DNA from: DAISJD01 sp036821645
Lineage (GTDB): Bacteria > Pseudomonadota > Alphaproteobacteria > ATCC43930 > CGMCC-115725
Assembly (NCBI GenBank): GCA_036821645.1
Contig: DAISJD010000016.1
Coordinates: 1-38,266, forward strand
Direction of reading: 5' to 3'
DNA: 38,266 nucleotides
Shown here: in pieces, positions 1-7,891 of the stretch
Layout of the letters: every line of letters starts with the position of its first letter
Numbering within the stretch: position 1 is the stretch's first letter
Made by a program: the position numbers and the translations under genes
Notes under the pieces: model-generated
The model's database searches: none
Told to the model about the DNA's origin: nothing
Seen by the model: only the letters and a program-made list of their open reading frames with translations

Positions 1-73
1 CCCCCGTCCCTGCCATGCCGTTCTTACCATGCGGTCATGGTCAAGGCGTCTCTTCAAAATCCGAAGGAATTTA

Positions 74-604
74 ATGATGACACTGCGTTTTTCTGCTGGG
101 CTGTTCGCGACGGCCGCCGCCGCTTTCCTGTTGGTTTCCGGTGCCGAAGCCAAGGAACACAAGATCAGCTTCGTTCTCAGTGCGAAGCAAGAAGTCCCGG
201 CCGTCACAGCCGACGGTAAGGGCCATGGGACGGTCGTCTATGACGACAAGACCCAAAACGTGAAGTACCATATCGAGTTCAGCGGCCTTTCCGGTGATGC
301 GACGGCCGCCCATTTCCATGGACCGGCCGCTGTCGGCGAAAAGGGCGATGTGATCGTTCCGATCAAGTCGGCCCCCTATGCAAGCCCGCTCATCGGTTCT
401 TTCACCCTGACCCCGGAACAAGGCAAGGCTCTGCTTGAAGGCAAGGTCTATTTCAACCTTCATACCGCCGCCAATCCGGGCGGTGAATTGCGCGGCCAGG
501 TCAGCAACCATGGCGGCAAGGCGATGCATGAAGGCATGCATCATGGCGACAAGATGAAGCATGACAAAATGGAAGGCGAAGCCAAAGGCGAAATGAAGCA
601 CTAA
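74..604 (+). CDS. Secreted CHRD-domain protein with His/Met-rich tail
   Basis: A 176-residue exported protein. Residues 1-26 form a signal peptide (Arg near the N terminus, Ala/Leu-rich core, AEA before the likely cut). Residues 30-142 look like a CHRD domain: KQEVPAV near the start, AAHFHGPA at 78-85 and VYFNLHTAANPGGELRGQ near the end. CHRD is a beta-sandwich domain known from chordin and many bacterial secreted proteins; its bacterial role is unclear. The last 34 residues are packed with His, Met and Lys (MHEGMHHGDKMKHDKM), which suggests metal binding. The start at 74 follows AAGGA with 5 nt spacing; an ATG at 29 would extend the protein past the signal peptide and lacks this site. A strong terminator follows. 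The family is well supported; metal binding is inference. Confidence 0.85.
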   Translation: MMTLRFSAGLFATAAAAFLLVSGAEAKEHKISFVLSAKQEVPAVTADGKGHGTVVYDDKTQNVKYHIEFSGLSGDATAAHFHGPAAVGEKGDVIVPIKSAPYASPLIGSFTLTPEQGKALLEGKVYFNLHTAANPGGELRGQVSNHGGKAMHEGMHHGDKMKHDKMEGEAKGEMKH

Positions 605-641
605 GCAGCAGAGCACCGTCATTCGGTTGACGGCTTGATGG

Positions 642-687
642 AAAAGGCCCCGTGCAAGGCGCGCATGCGTCTGATCGGGGCCTTTTT
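642..687 (+). terminator. Rho-independent terminator of the CHRD gene
   Basis: An 11-bp perfect stem (AAAAGGCCCCG at 642-652 with CGGGGCCTTTT at 676-686) is followed by a short T run. It lies 37 bp after the CHRD stop codon. Confidence 0.85.
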
Positions 688-960
688 CTGCGTCTCTGGC
701 GACTATGGTGCCTGTTTTTGCCCTTTCTTTGCCTCTGTTTGGTTGTGGTTGCCGGGCTAGACCTTCGGTTAGCCGTTTTTCGCCATGGCCGTAGAAAATT
801 GCAAAATCAATTCTCTGCCACAAAAATTCCCAGATTTTACGATAAATGTCGTTCAGTCCGTCGATTGCGTGAATCATTCGCCTTTAGCGCGTACCTTCAT
901 CGTGGATCTGCGATTCGCGCGGCGCGTCCTGGCGGTCTGTTGATTGGATTCGTACAATTA

Positions 961-974
961 TCACATTTTTGTGA
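961..974. promoter_or_regulatory. Small dyad, possible operator
   Basis: TCACA, four T, TGTGA: a perfect 5-bp inverted repeat about 215 bp upstream of the cold-shock gene. The half-sites are those of Crp/Fnr-type operators but in inverted order with 4-nt spacing, so it is not a standard Crp site. It could be any dimeric regulator site or chance. Confidence 0.2.
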
Positions 975-1153
975 CAAAAACGCCGTCCCGTCGGCGCTGA
1001 CGGGCGCTTTGAACCGAACGATGTGCAGGGCGGGGCCGTCAGATCGCGCCTAAACTGCAAAAAAATTCACCAAATTTCGTTTGGGCAGCAGATTTCTAAA
1101 CAATGCACTGGTTTGTCGCCGCAGTTCCAGGCATTCTCTCCAGAGGTAAAAAC

Positions 1154-1172
1154 TGGCAGCGGAAGGCTGCCA
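1154..1172 (+). promoter_or_regulatory. Leader hairpin just before the cold-shock RBS
   Basis: TGGCAGC (1154-1160) and GCTGCCA (1166-1172) form a perfect 7-bp stem with a 5-nt purine loop. It ends three bases before the GGAGAG ribosome site at 1175-1180. Structured leaders that control translation by temperature are known for cspA-type genes; that this one does so is inference. Confidence 0.45.
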
Positions 1173-1188
1173 TCGGAGAGTTAGACGA

Positions 1189-1851
1189 ATGAGCCGTTAC
1201 AACGACGATTTCCGCCCGCCGCGTCACCGTGGCTTCGACGACGACTACGCGCCGTCACCCTATGGTTCACGGCAATCTGCTGGTCAACCGAGACATTCCT
1301 TCGGTGGCCAACAAGCCGCCCCGTCGGGTCCGGTGATCACCGGCACGGTAAAATGGTACAAGACTGACAAAGGTTTCGGGTTCGTCGAATTGTCGGACGG
1401 CTCAGGCGATGCGTTCTTGCATGTCAGTGTTCTCGAAGCAGCTGGCCATCAGGCCGTTTCTTCCGGTGCCACACTGAAGGTTCAGATTGGCCAAGGCCAA
1501 AAAGGTCCGCAGATCACCAACGTTCTCGAAGTTGACGAAAGCACCGCCGTCGCCGAAGCGCCGCGTGCCCGTCCGCGTCCGGGCTTCGGTGGTCCGGGCG
1601 GTGCCGGTGGTTTCGGTCGTCCGGAACCCGATTTGTCCCGCGCAGTCGAGCTTCAAGGCACGGTGAAGTGGTACAATGCCGAAAAAGGCTTTGGGTTTGT
1701 GTCGGTTGGTGATGGCGGCAAGGACGTGTTCGTGCACGTTTCCGTCTTGAACCGCGCGGGCTTTACCGATTTGTCCGAAGGCCAAGCCGTCTCGATCAAG
1801 ACGGTCGATACGCCGAAGGGCCGTGAAGCTGTATCGATCAGCAACGCCTGA
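1189..1851 (+). CDS. Tandem cold-shock-domain protein
   Basis: A 220-residue cytoplasmic RNA/ssDNA-binding protein with two CspA-type domains. Domain 1 spans about residues 49-115, with RNP1 KGFGFV at 61-66 and RNP2-like AFLHVS at 75-80. Domain 2 spans about 154-219, with KGFGFV at 166-171 and VFVHVS at 180-185. The N-terminal 47 residues are Arg/Asp/Pro/Gly-rich and disordered, and a Gly/Pro linker (about 120-150) joins the domains. Double-CSD proteins are a known alphaproteobacterial form; members act as RNA chaperones or antiterminators in cold or stationary phase. GGAGAG lies 8 nt before the ATG. The gene has its own leader hairpin and terminator, so it looks monocistronic. Identification is firm; the specific role is not known. 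Confidence 0.95.
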   Translation: MSRYNDDFRPPRHRGFDDDYAPSPYGSRQSAGQPRHSFGGQQAAPSGPVITGTVKWYKTDKGFGFVELSDGSGDAFLHVSVLEAAGHQAVSSGATLKVQIGQGQKGPQITNVLEVDESTAVAEAPRARPRPGFGGPGGAGGFGRPEPDLSRAVELQGTVKWYNAEKGFGFVSVGDGGKDVFVHVSVLNRAGFTDLSEGQAVSIKTVDTPKGREAVSISNA

Positions 1852-1880
1852 TCTGATTAGAGCGTTTGGTTGGTTTGAAG

Positions 1881-1915
1881 ACCGTCATTCCGGGAAACCG
1901 GAATGACGGTTTTTT
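1881..1915 (+). terminator. Terminator of the cold-shock gene
   Basis: A 13-bp perfect stem (1881-1893 with 1898-1910) closed by a GAAA loop and followed by TTTTTT. It separates the convergent cold-shock and DUF1345 genes and ends five bases from the DUF1345 stop codon. Confidence 0.93.
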
Positions 1916-1919
1916 CATG

Positions 1920-2594
1920 CTACAACAGGCTCGCCGCAATATTGATGGCGAGGGCCAAGATGCCCGTATTGAAGAAAAAACTCAAAATGCCATGGGCCGT
2001 AGCGATCCGTCTCACCAGTCGGCCGCGAATGGCGACATCGGAGACTTGAGATGTCATACCGATGATGGTGGCAAAATAGAGAAAATCCCAATAATCGGGT
2101 TCTTCATCATCAGGAAAATTGAGCGGGTAGACGACACCGTCCTGATCCGGTTCCCGATAATATTCATGGGCATAAATCTGCGCAAACAGGGTTTGCACCA
2201 AGAGCCAGGACGAAATGACGGTAAAACAAGCCAAGGCCAGATGAAGATTGACCGTAACTTCGGGCATATCCTTCAAACCGCCGAGGATCTTGAAAATCGC
2301 CAAGAGACTGGCGCTTGCAGCGGCGGTGATCGTGCCCAGCACGAAGAAACGGCCGGTTTGTTCCTGCTGCGCCCGGTGCCGGATATGCCCCTTACTGCCC
2401 CGGCTCATCATCGTAAAGGCCAGGGACAAATAGAGTGCGACCAGGATATCCCAACCGATCAGTCCTCGGATCGACAGGGACAAGCTGGCGGGCAGCACGG
2501 CAAATCCGATGATCCCAGCCGCCATTGCGGTAAAAAGGCGCGGCCGCGAGCGCAGCAAGGCGGGCAGATAGAATCGGTAAGCCCGATGGGACAT
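1920..2594 (-). CDS. DUF1345 family inner-membrane protein
   Basis: A 224-residue integral membrane protein of unknown function. Hydrophobic segments lie near residues 20-37, 43-62, 87-107, 117-139, 162-180 and 198-222. The family signature is seen in NLHLALACFTVISSWLL, then NFPDDEEPDYWDFLYF, then GMTSQVSDV and FFFNTGILAL near the C terminus. The ATG at 2594 is preferred over an in-frame ATG ten codons upstream because AAGGA sits 8 nt before it. The gene faces the cold-shock gene and is divergent from copC. Family assignment is from the recognised motifs; DUF1345 members have no established biochemical role. Confidence 0.88.
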   Translation of the reverse strand: MSHRAYRFYLPALLRSRPRLFTAMAAGIIGFAVLPASLSLSIRGLIGWDILVALYLSLAFTMMSRGSKGHIRHRAQQEQTGRFFVLGTITAAASASLLAIFKILGGLKDMPEVTVNLHLALACFTVISSWLLVQTLFAQIYAHEYYREPDQDGVVYPLNFPDDEEPDYWDFLYFATIIGMTSQVSDVAIRGRLVRRIATAHGILSFFFNTGILALAINIAASLL

Positions 2595-2811
2595 AGTGTC
2601 GTTCCTTGGTCCATAACCCGGCAAGTGAGGCTTGTCAGTCTGATCAAAAACAGGAGCGGATGCACGGTTATTCCGAGGTTTCCAAAGAGGATCCCCGCCC
2701 GGAGGTCAGACATATCACCGCATAGGGTGGACTTAAAGGGTGGGGTGGGGTAAATGCCCTCTCACGCAGGATGGGCGGTATCGTCCGGGTTTTGGGTAAA
2801 GGAGGATAGGC

Positions 2812-3201
2812 ATGGCATGGTATAAGCGGACACGCCTTCTTGGGTTCTGTCTTTTGTTGGTGGCCGCCTATCCGGTTCAATCCGCCTCGGCCCATGCCAT
2901 CCTGTTGGAGGGTGTGCCGGCCATCGGTTCGACGGTGACGGGGCCGCACGTTGCCTTGCATCTGCGTTATAACAGCCGGATCGACAAAATCCGCTCGCGC
3001 CTGTTGTTATTGACGAAAAGCCCCGATGATCCGACGCCGCGCACCCAAACCCCCGTCGCGATCATCCAAACCCCGGCCGAAGATAAAATCGATGCGGAAC
3101 TGACCTTGGAACCGGGGGCGTACGTCATTCGCTGGCAAGTTTTGGCGGTGGATGGTCATATTACGCGGGGCGATGTGCCTTTTACTGTGACCGCACGATA
3201 A
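2812..3201 (+). CDS. copC: CopC-type periplasmic copper-binding protein
   Basis: A 129-residue exported protein. The signal peptide is about residues 1-27, ending SASA before HAILLEG, so His is at or next to the mature N terminus; in CopC the N-terminal His helps bind Cu(II). The body is a small cupredoxin-like beta barrel, ending in the family pattern WQVLAVDGHITRGDVPFTV. AAAGGAGG lies 6 nt before the ATG. It is 13 bp upstream of a copD-like gene, the usual pairing. The pair is thought to take up or deliver copper across the inner membrane. No copper-responsive operator was recognised upstream. Confidence 0.9.
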   Translation: MAWYKRTRLLGFCLLLVAAYPVQSASAHAILLEGVPAIGSTVTGPHVALHLRYNSRIDKIRSRLLLLTKSPDDPTPRTQTPVAIIQTPAEDKIDAELTLEPGAYVIRWQVLAVDGHITRGDVPFTVTAR

Positions 3202-3214
3202 GGGTACCGGGATT

Positions 3215-4870
3215 ATGGCGCTGCTGATTGATTTGTTTGGCTATTTATCGATTATTCTGCATGGGCTCGTGATCGTTGCCCAATCCATGGCGCTTGGTGG
3301 GGTGTTTTTCCTGATCCTGCTGGCACGGCCCTTTGCCGCCGAACTCGGATCGATCGGTCGGGAAATCAAGCACAAAACCTTAAGGATGATCCTTTGGTCT
3401 GCAGTCGGCTTGATTGCGGCCGAGGCGACCACCGTCCTCATGCAGGTCGCCGTGCTGATGGCGACGGTCGATAGCGGGTTCATCGAGGCCATGGGGGCGA
3501 ATTTTGCCCTGGCGGGGGTGGCGAAGGTGATCGGATGCCTGATCCTGATCCGACTGGTGAGATCGCCTGCCGATCGGGCCTCGCCCTGGATCTTGTTAGG
3601 CTTGGCCGGCTTGATGCTGGCCGCCGGAACCGCGACGACCCATGCCGCCGCCCGTCTTGAGGATAGTCTGCCATTATTGGCGATCAGTTATCTGCATCAA
3701 TTGGGGGCCGCCTTGTGGATCGGCGGCATTCCCGTTTTCATCGCCGCCCTCAATCTGTGCAGCGACGGGATTGCCACACGCCGGGTCGGCAAGCGGTTCT
3801 CCCAAATCTCGATGGCGGGGGTGATGTGCATCCTCGTGTCCGCAACGGGGCTCAGTCTCTTTTATATTCATGATTTTCCAGGGTTTTACGGCACGGCCTA
3901 CGGTGTGATGGCCGGGGCCAAGCTTGGCATGTTCTTGGGCTTGCTTGGGCTTGGCGGGATGAATTTCCTGCTGATCGAACGGCTGTTCAAGGATCCGACC
4001 GTGTCGGTCAATCGCTTGAAACGCTTTGCCGAGGTCGAAGTCGGTGTGGGCTTTACCCTCTTTTTTGCCGCCGCCTCTCTCACATCCGTGCCGCCTGCCA
4101 TCGATCTTACCCTCGATCGGGTGAGCTGGTCGGAAATCGTCGAGCGCAACACGCCCGCATGGCCGACCCTATCGTCGCCCGATCATGCCGATCTCGCCAT
4201 TCCGGCCTTGCAGGAACAGTTGGATCGCGAGGCCGCAGCCCGCGCGGCAAAGCCGGTCGCCGCCTTCATTCCGGGTGCAGGCGATCTGCCGCCCCGCAAC
4301 ATCAACGATATTCGCTGGTCCGAATATAATCATCATTGGTCCGGCCTTTTCGTCATCGCCATCGGCATCTTGGCCTTGCTGCAGGCGGCGGGATTGCGGG
4401 CAGCCCGGCATTGGCCGCTGCTGTTTCTTGGATTGGCAGCCTTTTTGTTTCTGCGGTCGGATCCTGAAGTGTGGCCGATGGGCGAGATCGGGTTCTTTGA
4501 GAGCCTGCGCGATGTCGAGGTCATTCAACATCGTTTCTTCGTGTTCTTGACCGTGCTGTTCGGGATTTTCGAATGGCGCGTGCGCACGGTGCCAGCACTT
4601 GCCAAAAGCCGGTATGCCTTGGTCTTTCCATTGGTTACGGCCCTTGGCGGGGCGGGGCTTTTGACCCATAGCCATGCGATCGCCAATGTGAAGGATCAAT
4701 TGTTGATCGAACTGACCCATACGCCGCTGGCTTTAGCGGGGATTGCCGGTGGGTGGGCGCGGTGGCTTGAAATTCGCCTGGAGCCGCCGGGCAGCAAGAT
4801 CGCAGGCTTGGTATGGCCGGTCTGTTTCATCATCGTCGGGCTTTCCCTGTTGCTCTACCGGGAAATTTGA
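3215..4870 (+). CDS. copD: CopD-family copper transport membrane protein
   Basis: A 551-residue polytopic protein, much longer than the roughly 300-residue classical CopD. Residues 1-295 hold about eight hydrophobic helices, including the CopD core around 155-255 (SYLHQLGAALWIGGIPVF at 158-175). A periplasmic or cytoplasmic stretch (about 296-370) follows, then WSEYNHHWSGLFV and four or five more helices to 547. Candidate metal ligands inside the second half are the His residues of LLTHSHAI (482-489) and THTP (501-504). Similar extended CopD proteins occur in alphaproteobacteria. The gene follows copC by 13 bp and is presumably co-transcribed. Family is firm; copper transport is by homology and neighbour. 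Confidence 0.88.
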   Translation: MALLIDLFGYLSIILHGLVIVAQSMALGGVFFLILLARPFAAELGSIGREIKHKTLRMILWSAVGLIAAEATTVLMQVAVLMATVDSGFIEAMGANFALAGVAKVIGCLILIRLVRSPADRASPWILLGLAGLMLAAGTATTHAAARLEDSLPLLAISYLHQLGAALWIGGIPVFIAALNLCSDGIATRRVGKRFSQISMAGVMCILVSATGLSLFYIHDFPGFYGTAYGVMAGAKLGMFLGLLGLGGMNFLLIERLFKDPTVSVNRLKRFAEVEVGVGFTLFFAAASLTSVPPAIDLTLDRVSWSEIVERNTPAWPTLSSPDHADLAIPALQEQLDREAAARAAKPVAAFIPGAGDLPPRNINDIRWSEYNHHWSGLFVIAIGILALLQAAGLRAARHWPLLFLGLAAFLFLRSDPEVWPMGEIGFFESLRDVEVIQHRFFVFLTVLFGIFEWRVRTVPALAKSRYALVFPLVTALGGAGLLTHSHAIANVKDQLLIELTHTPLALAGIAGGWARWLEIRLEPPGSKIAGLVWPVCFIIVGLSLLLYREI

Positions 4871-4885
4871 TCGATATCTGTTAGC

Positions 4886-4914
4886 TTGACAGCATGTCTG
4901 TTATAATGGATTAT
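4886..4914 (+). promoter_or_regulatory. Probable promoter of the cupin gene
   Basis: A perfect TTGACA (4886-4891), a 17-bp spacer and GATTAT (4909-4914, 4 of 6 to consensus) would start transcription near 4921, just upstream of the cupin ATG at 4944. A perfect TATAAT at 4902-4907 also lies here but is only 10 bp from the TTGACA. A short inverted repeat, CTCGGT at 4917-4922 with ACCGAG at 4932-4937, overlaps the start of the GAGGAA ribosome site. Confidence 0.55.
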
Positions 4915-4943
4915 GGCTCGGTATCAGCGAGACCGAGGAAGCC

Positions 4944-5288
4944 ATGTCCTATTTGTTTCAGCCCTGCCCCGACGGATGGGATGGAGAGGTTGCCGTCGCT
5001 GCCCCGTTCACGCAGGACAGTGTGGGCGATGGGGCGGCGGACAGTGACGGCGGGCTTGGTTATTACGCGCTCGAATTGGCCCCCGGCCATCGCGAAACCC
5101 TGGCGGATTGGCCCATCGGTACGGTCGAATCGATCACCGTGATCACGGGCACGGTCAGTGTGTTCGATGGGTGCGAGACATGGTCGCTCGGCCGGGGCGA
5201 TCGGCTTTTATGTCATCCGGGGATGGACCATGAATACCGCAATACCGGCACCGTGCCGGCCGTGCTGTGTCTCATCATGCGGGACTGA
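4944..5288 (+). CDS. Small cupin-domain protein
   Basis: A 114-residue single-domain cytoplasmic protein. The second half shows a cupin-2 pattern: ITVITGTVSVFDG, then LGRGDRLLCHPGMDHEYRNTG, then VPAVLCLIMRD. The usual GxxxHxH metal motif is not obvious; the HPGMDHEYRN segment supplies two His and one Glu, so metal binding is uncertain. GAGGAA precedes the ATG by about 3 nt. The 3' end overlaps the convergent oxyR gene by 14 bp. Substrate and role are unknown; proximity to oxyR and catalase does not prove a stress role. Confidence 0.75.
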   Translation: MSYLFQPCPDGWDGEVAVAAPFTQDSVGDGAADSDGGLGYYALELAPGHRETLADWPIGTVESITVITGTVSVFDGCETWSLGRGDRLLCHPGMDHEYRNTGTVPAVLCLIMRD

Positions 5289-6186
5289 CGGTCGCCTGTT
5301 GCGCCAGATGATCTGTCATCAGCCGACCTAAGGCCGCAAGCGCGTCGCCGCGTGGAAACCGTTTGCGCCAGACCAACAGAATCTCCCGCTGGGGCACGGG
5401 ATCAGCAAAGGGACGATACCGGATCAGGGGCGAGGGGCCGAAGGGCCCCGTCGTCGCCATCGCGGGCAACAGGGCGGGACCAAGCCCTGCCATCACCATC
5501 TGGCGCAAGGTTTCAAGACTGGTCGCTTGAAAATGGGTGCCTGCGGCCAAGCCTGCCGCCCGGCAAAAACCCAGGCTTTGTGCCCGCAGACAATGGCCTT
5601 CTTCCAACATCAACAGGGTTTCGTCGCCAAGATCCGCTGGGCTGATCCGCGTCTGTTCGGCCAGACGGTGTCGATCTGGTACTGCCAAGAGAATGTCTTC
5701 GCAGTGGATGGTGATGCCCGTCAGATCATCCATCTCGATCGGCGGCGAGACGAGGGCCGCATCCAGCGTTCCGGCCCGAAGCCGCGCCAGCAACCCATCG
5801 GTGCGTTCTTCAATCAAGGTCAGTTTGAGCCTGCCGAACCGTGCGCGCAGGATGGGCAAGAGGCGTGGGATGAGATAGGGGCCGATGGTCGGGATCGCCC
5901 CTAAGAAGAACGGCCCGTCAAGTGGATCGATCACGGTCCGTGCCAATTGTTTCAGGGTTTGCACCTCTGCCAGAATCACCTGCATCTGATCGATGAGGGC
6001 GCGGCCCGGCAGGGTGACGGTGGCGTGGCGCGGCCCTCGTTCAAAGAGTTGCACGCCGAGATCATCTTCGAGTTTGGCGATCTGGGCGCTCAGGGTCGGT
6101 TGACTGACATGACAGTGCAGGGCTGCCAGATTGAACTTGCCGGTTTCGGCCAGGGTGACGGCGTAAAGAAAGTCGCGCAGGGTCAT
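5275..6186 (-). CDS. oxyR: Peroxide-sensing LysR regulator OxyR
   Basis: A 303-residue LysR-type regulator. The helix-turn-helix is at about residues 1-60 (SQPTLSAQIAKLEDDLG) and the effector domain at about 90-295. The segment LMLEEGHCLRAQSLGFC places cysteines at exactly 199 and 208, the pair that forms the regulatory disulfide in E. coli OxyR; THFQATSLETLRQMV also matches OxyR. When oxidised by H2O2, OxyR activates catalase and related genes. The start at 6186 fits the usual OxyR N terminus; 46 upstream in-frame codons run through the operator and are unlikely to be coding. It is divergent from katA around a tandem OxyR site, which implies autoregulation and katA control. Confidence 0.95.
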   Translation of the reverse strand: MTLRDFLYAVTLAETGKFNLAALHCHVSQPTLSAQIAKLEDDLGVQLFERGPRHATVTLPGRALIDQMQVILAEVQTLKQLARTVIDPLDGPFFLGAIPTIGPYLIPRLLPILRARFGRLKLTLIEERTDGLLARLRAGTLDAALVSPPIEMDDLTGITIHCEDILLAVPDRHRLAEQTRISPADLGDETLLMLEEGHCLRAQSLGFCRAAGLAAGTHFQATSLETLRQMVMAGLGPALLPAMATTGPFGPSPLIRYRPFADPVPQREILLVWRKRFPRGDALAALGRLMTDHLAQQATVSPA

Positions 6187-6201
6187 CGGCGGTCTTTTAT
6201 A

Positions 6202-6238
6202 ATAGATAATATCTATTGATAATAAAGATATAATCGAT
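6202..6238. promoter_or_regulatory. Tandem OxyR operator between oxyR and katA
   Basis: The OxyR consensus is two ATAGntnnnanCTAT elements 7 bp apart. Here 6202-6216 reads ATAGATAATATCTAT, matching every specified base. After exactly 7 bp, 6224-6238 reads AAAGATATAATCGAT, missing only two specified bases. The first element is the core of a 17-bp perfect dyad (6201-6217). The site begins 15 bp upstream of the oxyR start codon. Confidence 0.88.
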
Positions 6239-6239
6239 T

Positions 6240-6267
6240 TTATCAAATTAAATTTTTGCACCATAGT
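6240..6267 (+). promoter_or_regulatory. Candidate katA promoter
   Basis: TTATCA (6240-6245), a 16-bp spacer and CATAGT (6262-6267) begin two bases after the OxyR operator. An activator site abutting a poor -35 is typical of OxyR-activated promoters. It implies a katA leader of about 130 nt. Confidence 0.45.
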
Positions 6268-6403
6268 GGGTTCACCGAAACGAATCCACCACCCCCCCCA
6301 TAAATCCAGGCATGGAGAAGGCAATCATGCTCTTCAGTTTATTGGCGGATTTCCCCCTATGGGCCGCCCGCTCGTCCGATGCCAAACAAGAGGAGATCGC
6401 CCG

Positions 6404-7837
6404 ATGACCCGCCCAACCTTGACCACGACTGCCGGTGCGCCTGTCGGTGACAATCAAAATTCCCTCAGTGCCGGTCCGCGCGGCCCGTTGTTGTTGCAGG
6501 ATTATCATTTGATCGAAAAATTGGCCCATCAGAACCGGGAACGTATTCCTGAACGGGTGGTGCATGCGAAAGGGTCAGCCGCCTACGGTACCTTTACCGT
6601 GACGGGTGACATTACCCGCTATACCAAGGCGGATCTGTTCCAAACGATCGGGGCGAAGACCGAGGTTTTGCTGCGATTTTCCACGGTGGCGGGCGAAGCC
6701 GGTGCCGCCGATGCCGAGCGCGACGTGCGCGGTTTTGCCGTGAAATTCTATACGAAAGAGGGTAATTGGGATCTGGTCGGCAATAATACGCCCGTCTTCT
6801 TCATCCGCGATCCGATGAAGTTTCCAGATTTCATTCGCACACAAAAGCGCCATCCCGTCTCCAACCTGCGCTCTAGCACGGCCATGTGGGATTTTTGGTC
6901 GCTATCACCTGAATCCCTGCATCAAGTGACGATCTTGTTTTCCGATCGCGGCTTGCCCCAGGGCTATCGGTTCATGAACGGCTATGGCTCGCACACATTT
7001 GCGCTGATCAACCGGGCGGGCGAACGGGTTTGGGTGAAATTCCATTTCAAATCATGCCAAGGCCACAAGACCTGGACCGATGAGGAGGCAGCCCGCGTCA
7101 TTGGGCGCGATCGGGAAAGTGCCCAGCGCGACCTCTTTACGGCGATCGAACGGGGCGATTATCCCCAATGGCGTCTCATGATTCAGGTCATGACCGAGGC
7201 GCAAGCAGATGCGCTTGCCTTCAATCCGTTCGATCTCACCAAAGTATGGCCGCACAAGGATTTTCCCCTGATCGAGGTTGGAATCCTGGAATTGAACCGG
7301 AATCCGGACAATTACTTTGCCGAGGTTGAACAGGCGAGTTTCAGCCCGACCAACATCGTGCCGGGCATCGGCTTTTCGCCGGACAAAGTTCTGCAGGGGC
7401 GTCTGTTTGCCTATGCCGACGCCCATCGCCATCGCATCGGTACGCATTACGAGGCCCTGCCCGTCAATCGGCCGCGCTGTCCCGTGCATCATTATCACAA
7501 GGATGGGGCGATGCGGTTCGATCAACCGGGGCGCAGCGATGCTTATTACGAACCGAACAGTCTGGGCGGCCCGGTCGAGGATGCCGCATACCGCGAACCC
7601 GGCTTCGTCCTGGCGGGGGCTGCCGATCGCTACGATCACCGGCACGCCACCGACGATGTAAGCCAACCCCGCGCACTCTTTGCCCTGTTCGACCAAAACC
7701 AGCGCGCCCGCTTGTTCGCGGCCATCGCAGGCGCGATGCAAGGGGTGCCGGATGGGATCGTGGCACGGCAATTGGCCCTGTTCGATGCGGTCGATCCCGC
7801 CTATGGGGCGGGGGTGCGCGCTCACCTCAGCCGCTGA
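6404..7837 (+). CDS. katA: Monofunctional heme catalase
   Basis: A 477-residue small-subunit catalase that converts H2O2 to water and oxygen. The distal His is H54 in RVVHAKGSAAYGTF, the distal Asn is N127 in DLVGNNTPVFF, and the proximal heme-ligand Tyr is Y337 in RLFAYADAHRHRIG. The NADPH-region and wrapping-loop residues look intact and the length fits clade 3 catalases; no C-terminal flavodoxin-like domain is present, so it is not KatE. Longer in-frame starts upstream overlap the promoter region; the ATG at 6404 has GAGGAG 8 nt before it. It is divergent from oxyR and sits just downstream of an OxyR operator, so peroxide induction is likely. Confidence 0.96.
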   Translation: MTRPTLTTTAGAPVGDNQNSLSAGPRGPLLLQDYHLIEKLAHQNRERIPERVVHAKGSAAYGTFTVTGDITRYTKADLFQTIGAKTEVLLRFSTVAGEAGAADAERDVRGFAVKFYTKEGNWDLVGNNTPVFFIRDPMKFPDFIRTQKRHPVSNLRSSTAMWDFWSLSPESLHQVTILFSDRGLPQGYRFMNGYGSHTFALINRAGERVWVKFHFKSCQGHKTWTDEEAARVIGRDRESAQRDLFTAIERGDYPQWRLMIQVMTEAQADALAFNPFDLTKVWPHKDFPLIEVGILELNRNPDNYFAEVEQASFSPTNIVPGIGFSPDKVLQGRLFAYADAHRHRIGTHYEALPVNRPRCPVHHYHKDGAMRFDQPGRSDAYYEPNSLGGPVEDAAYREPGFVLAGAADRYDHRHATDDVSQPRALFALFDQNQRARLFAAIAGAMQGVPDGIVARQLALFDAVDPAYGAGVRAHLSR

Positions 7838-7850
7838 CCGACCTCAGGTT

Positions 7851-7891
7851 CCCCCTGGTTTTTACCGGACGCCTCTAAAAAAACCGGGGGG
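7851..7891. other. Inverted repeat downstream of katA
   Basis: CCCCCTGGTTTTT (7851-7863) pairs with AAAAACCGGGGGG (7879-7891) over 13 bp with one T-G wobble and a 15-nt loop. The T run is inside the arm, not after the stem, so it is not a textbook terminator, though it may end katA transcription. A TTGACA at 7918-7923 follows and could be the -35 of the alaS-like gene, but no good -10 is seen. Confidence 0.4.

Larger units (their letters stand above)
688..1188. other. Intergenic region and leader of the cold-shock gene
   Basis: About 500 bp with no convincing gene. The longest open frames start inside the terminator or run antisense to the CHRD gene. The right half becomes A/T-rich with A runs near 1060-1075 and probably contains the promoter and long 5' leader of the cold-shock gene. 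A small dyad lies at 961-974 and a hairpin at 1154-1172. No consensus -35/-10 pair stood out. Confidence 0.5.

Noticed and set aside
71..877. 268-codon minus-strand frame opposite the CHRD gene
   Set aside because: It is antisense to a clear gene and carries no recognisable domain.
652..1053. 133-codon plus-strand frame after the CHRD gene
   Set aside because: It begins inside the terminator hairpin, has no ribosome site, and its composition is not protein-like.
4886..4907. Perfect TTGACA and TATAAT used as one promoter
   Set aside because: They are only 10 bp apart, too close for RNA polymerase; TTGACA with GATTAT at 17 bp is the better pairing.
6282..6296. 15-bp GAATCCACCACCCCC also found at 34022-34036
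   Set aside because: One shared 15-mer is about what chance gives for a 38-kb window, and part of it is a C run. Not an attachment-site pair on this evidence.
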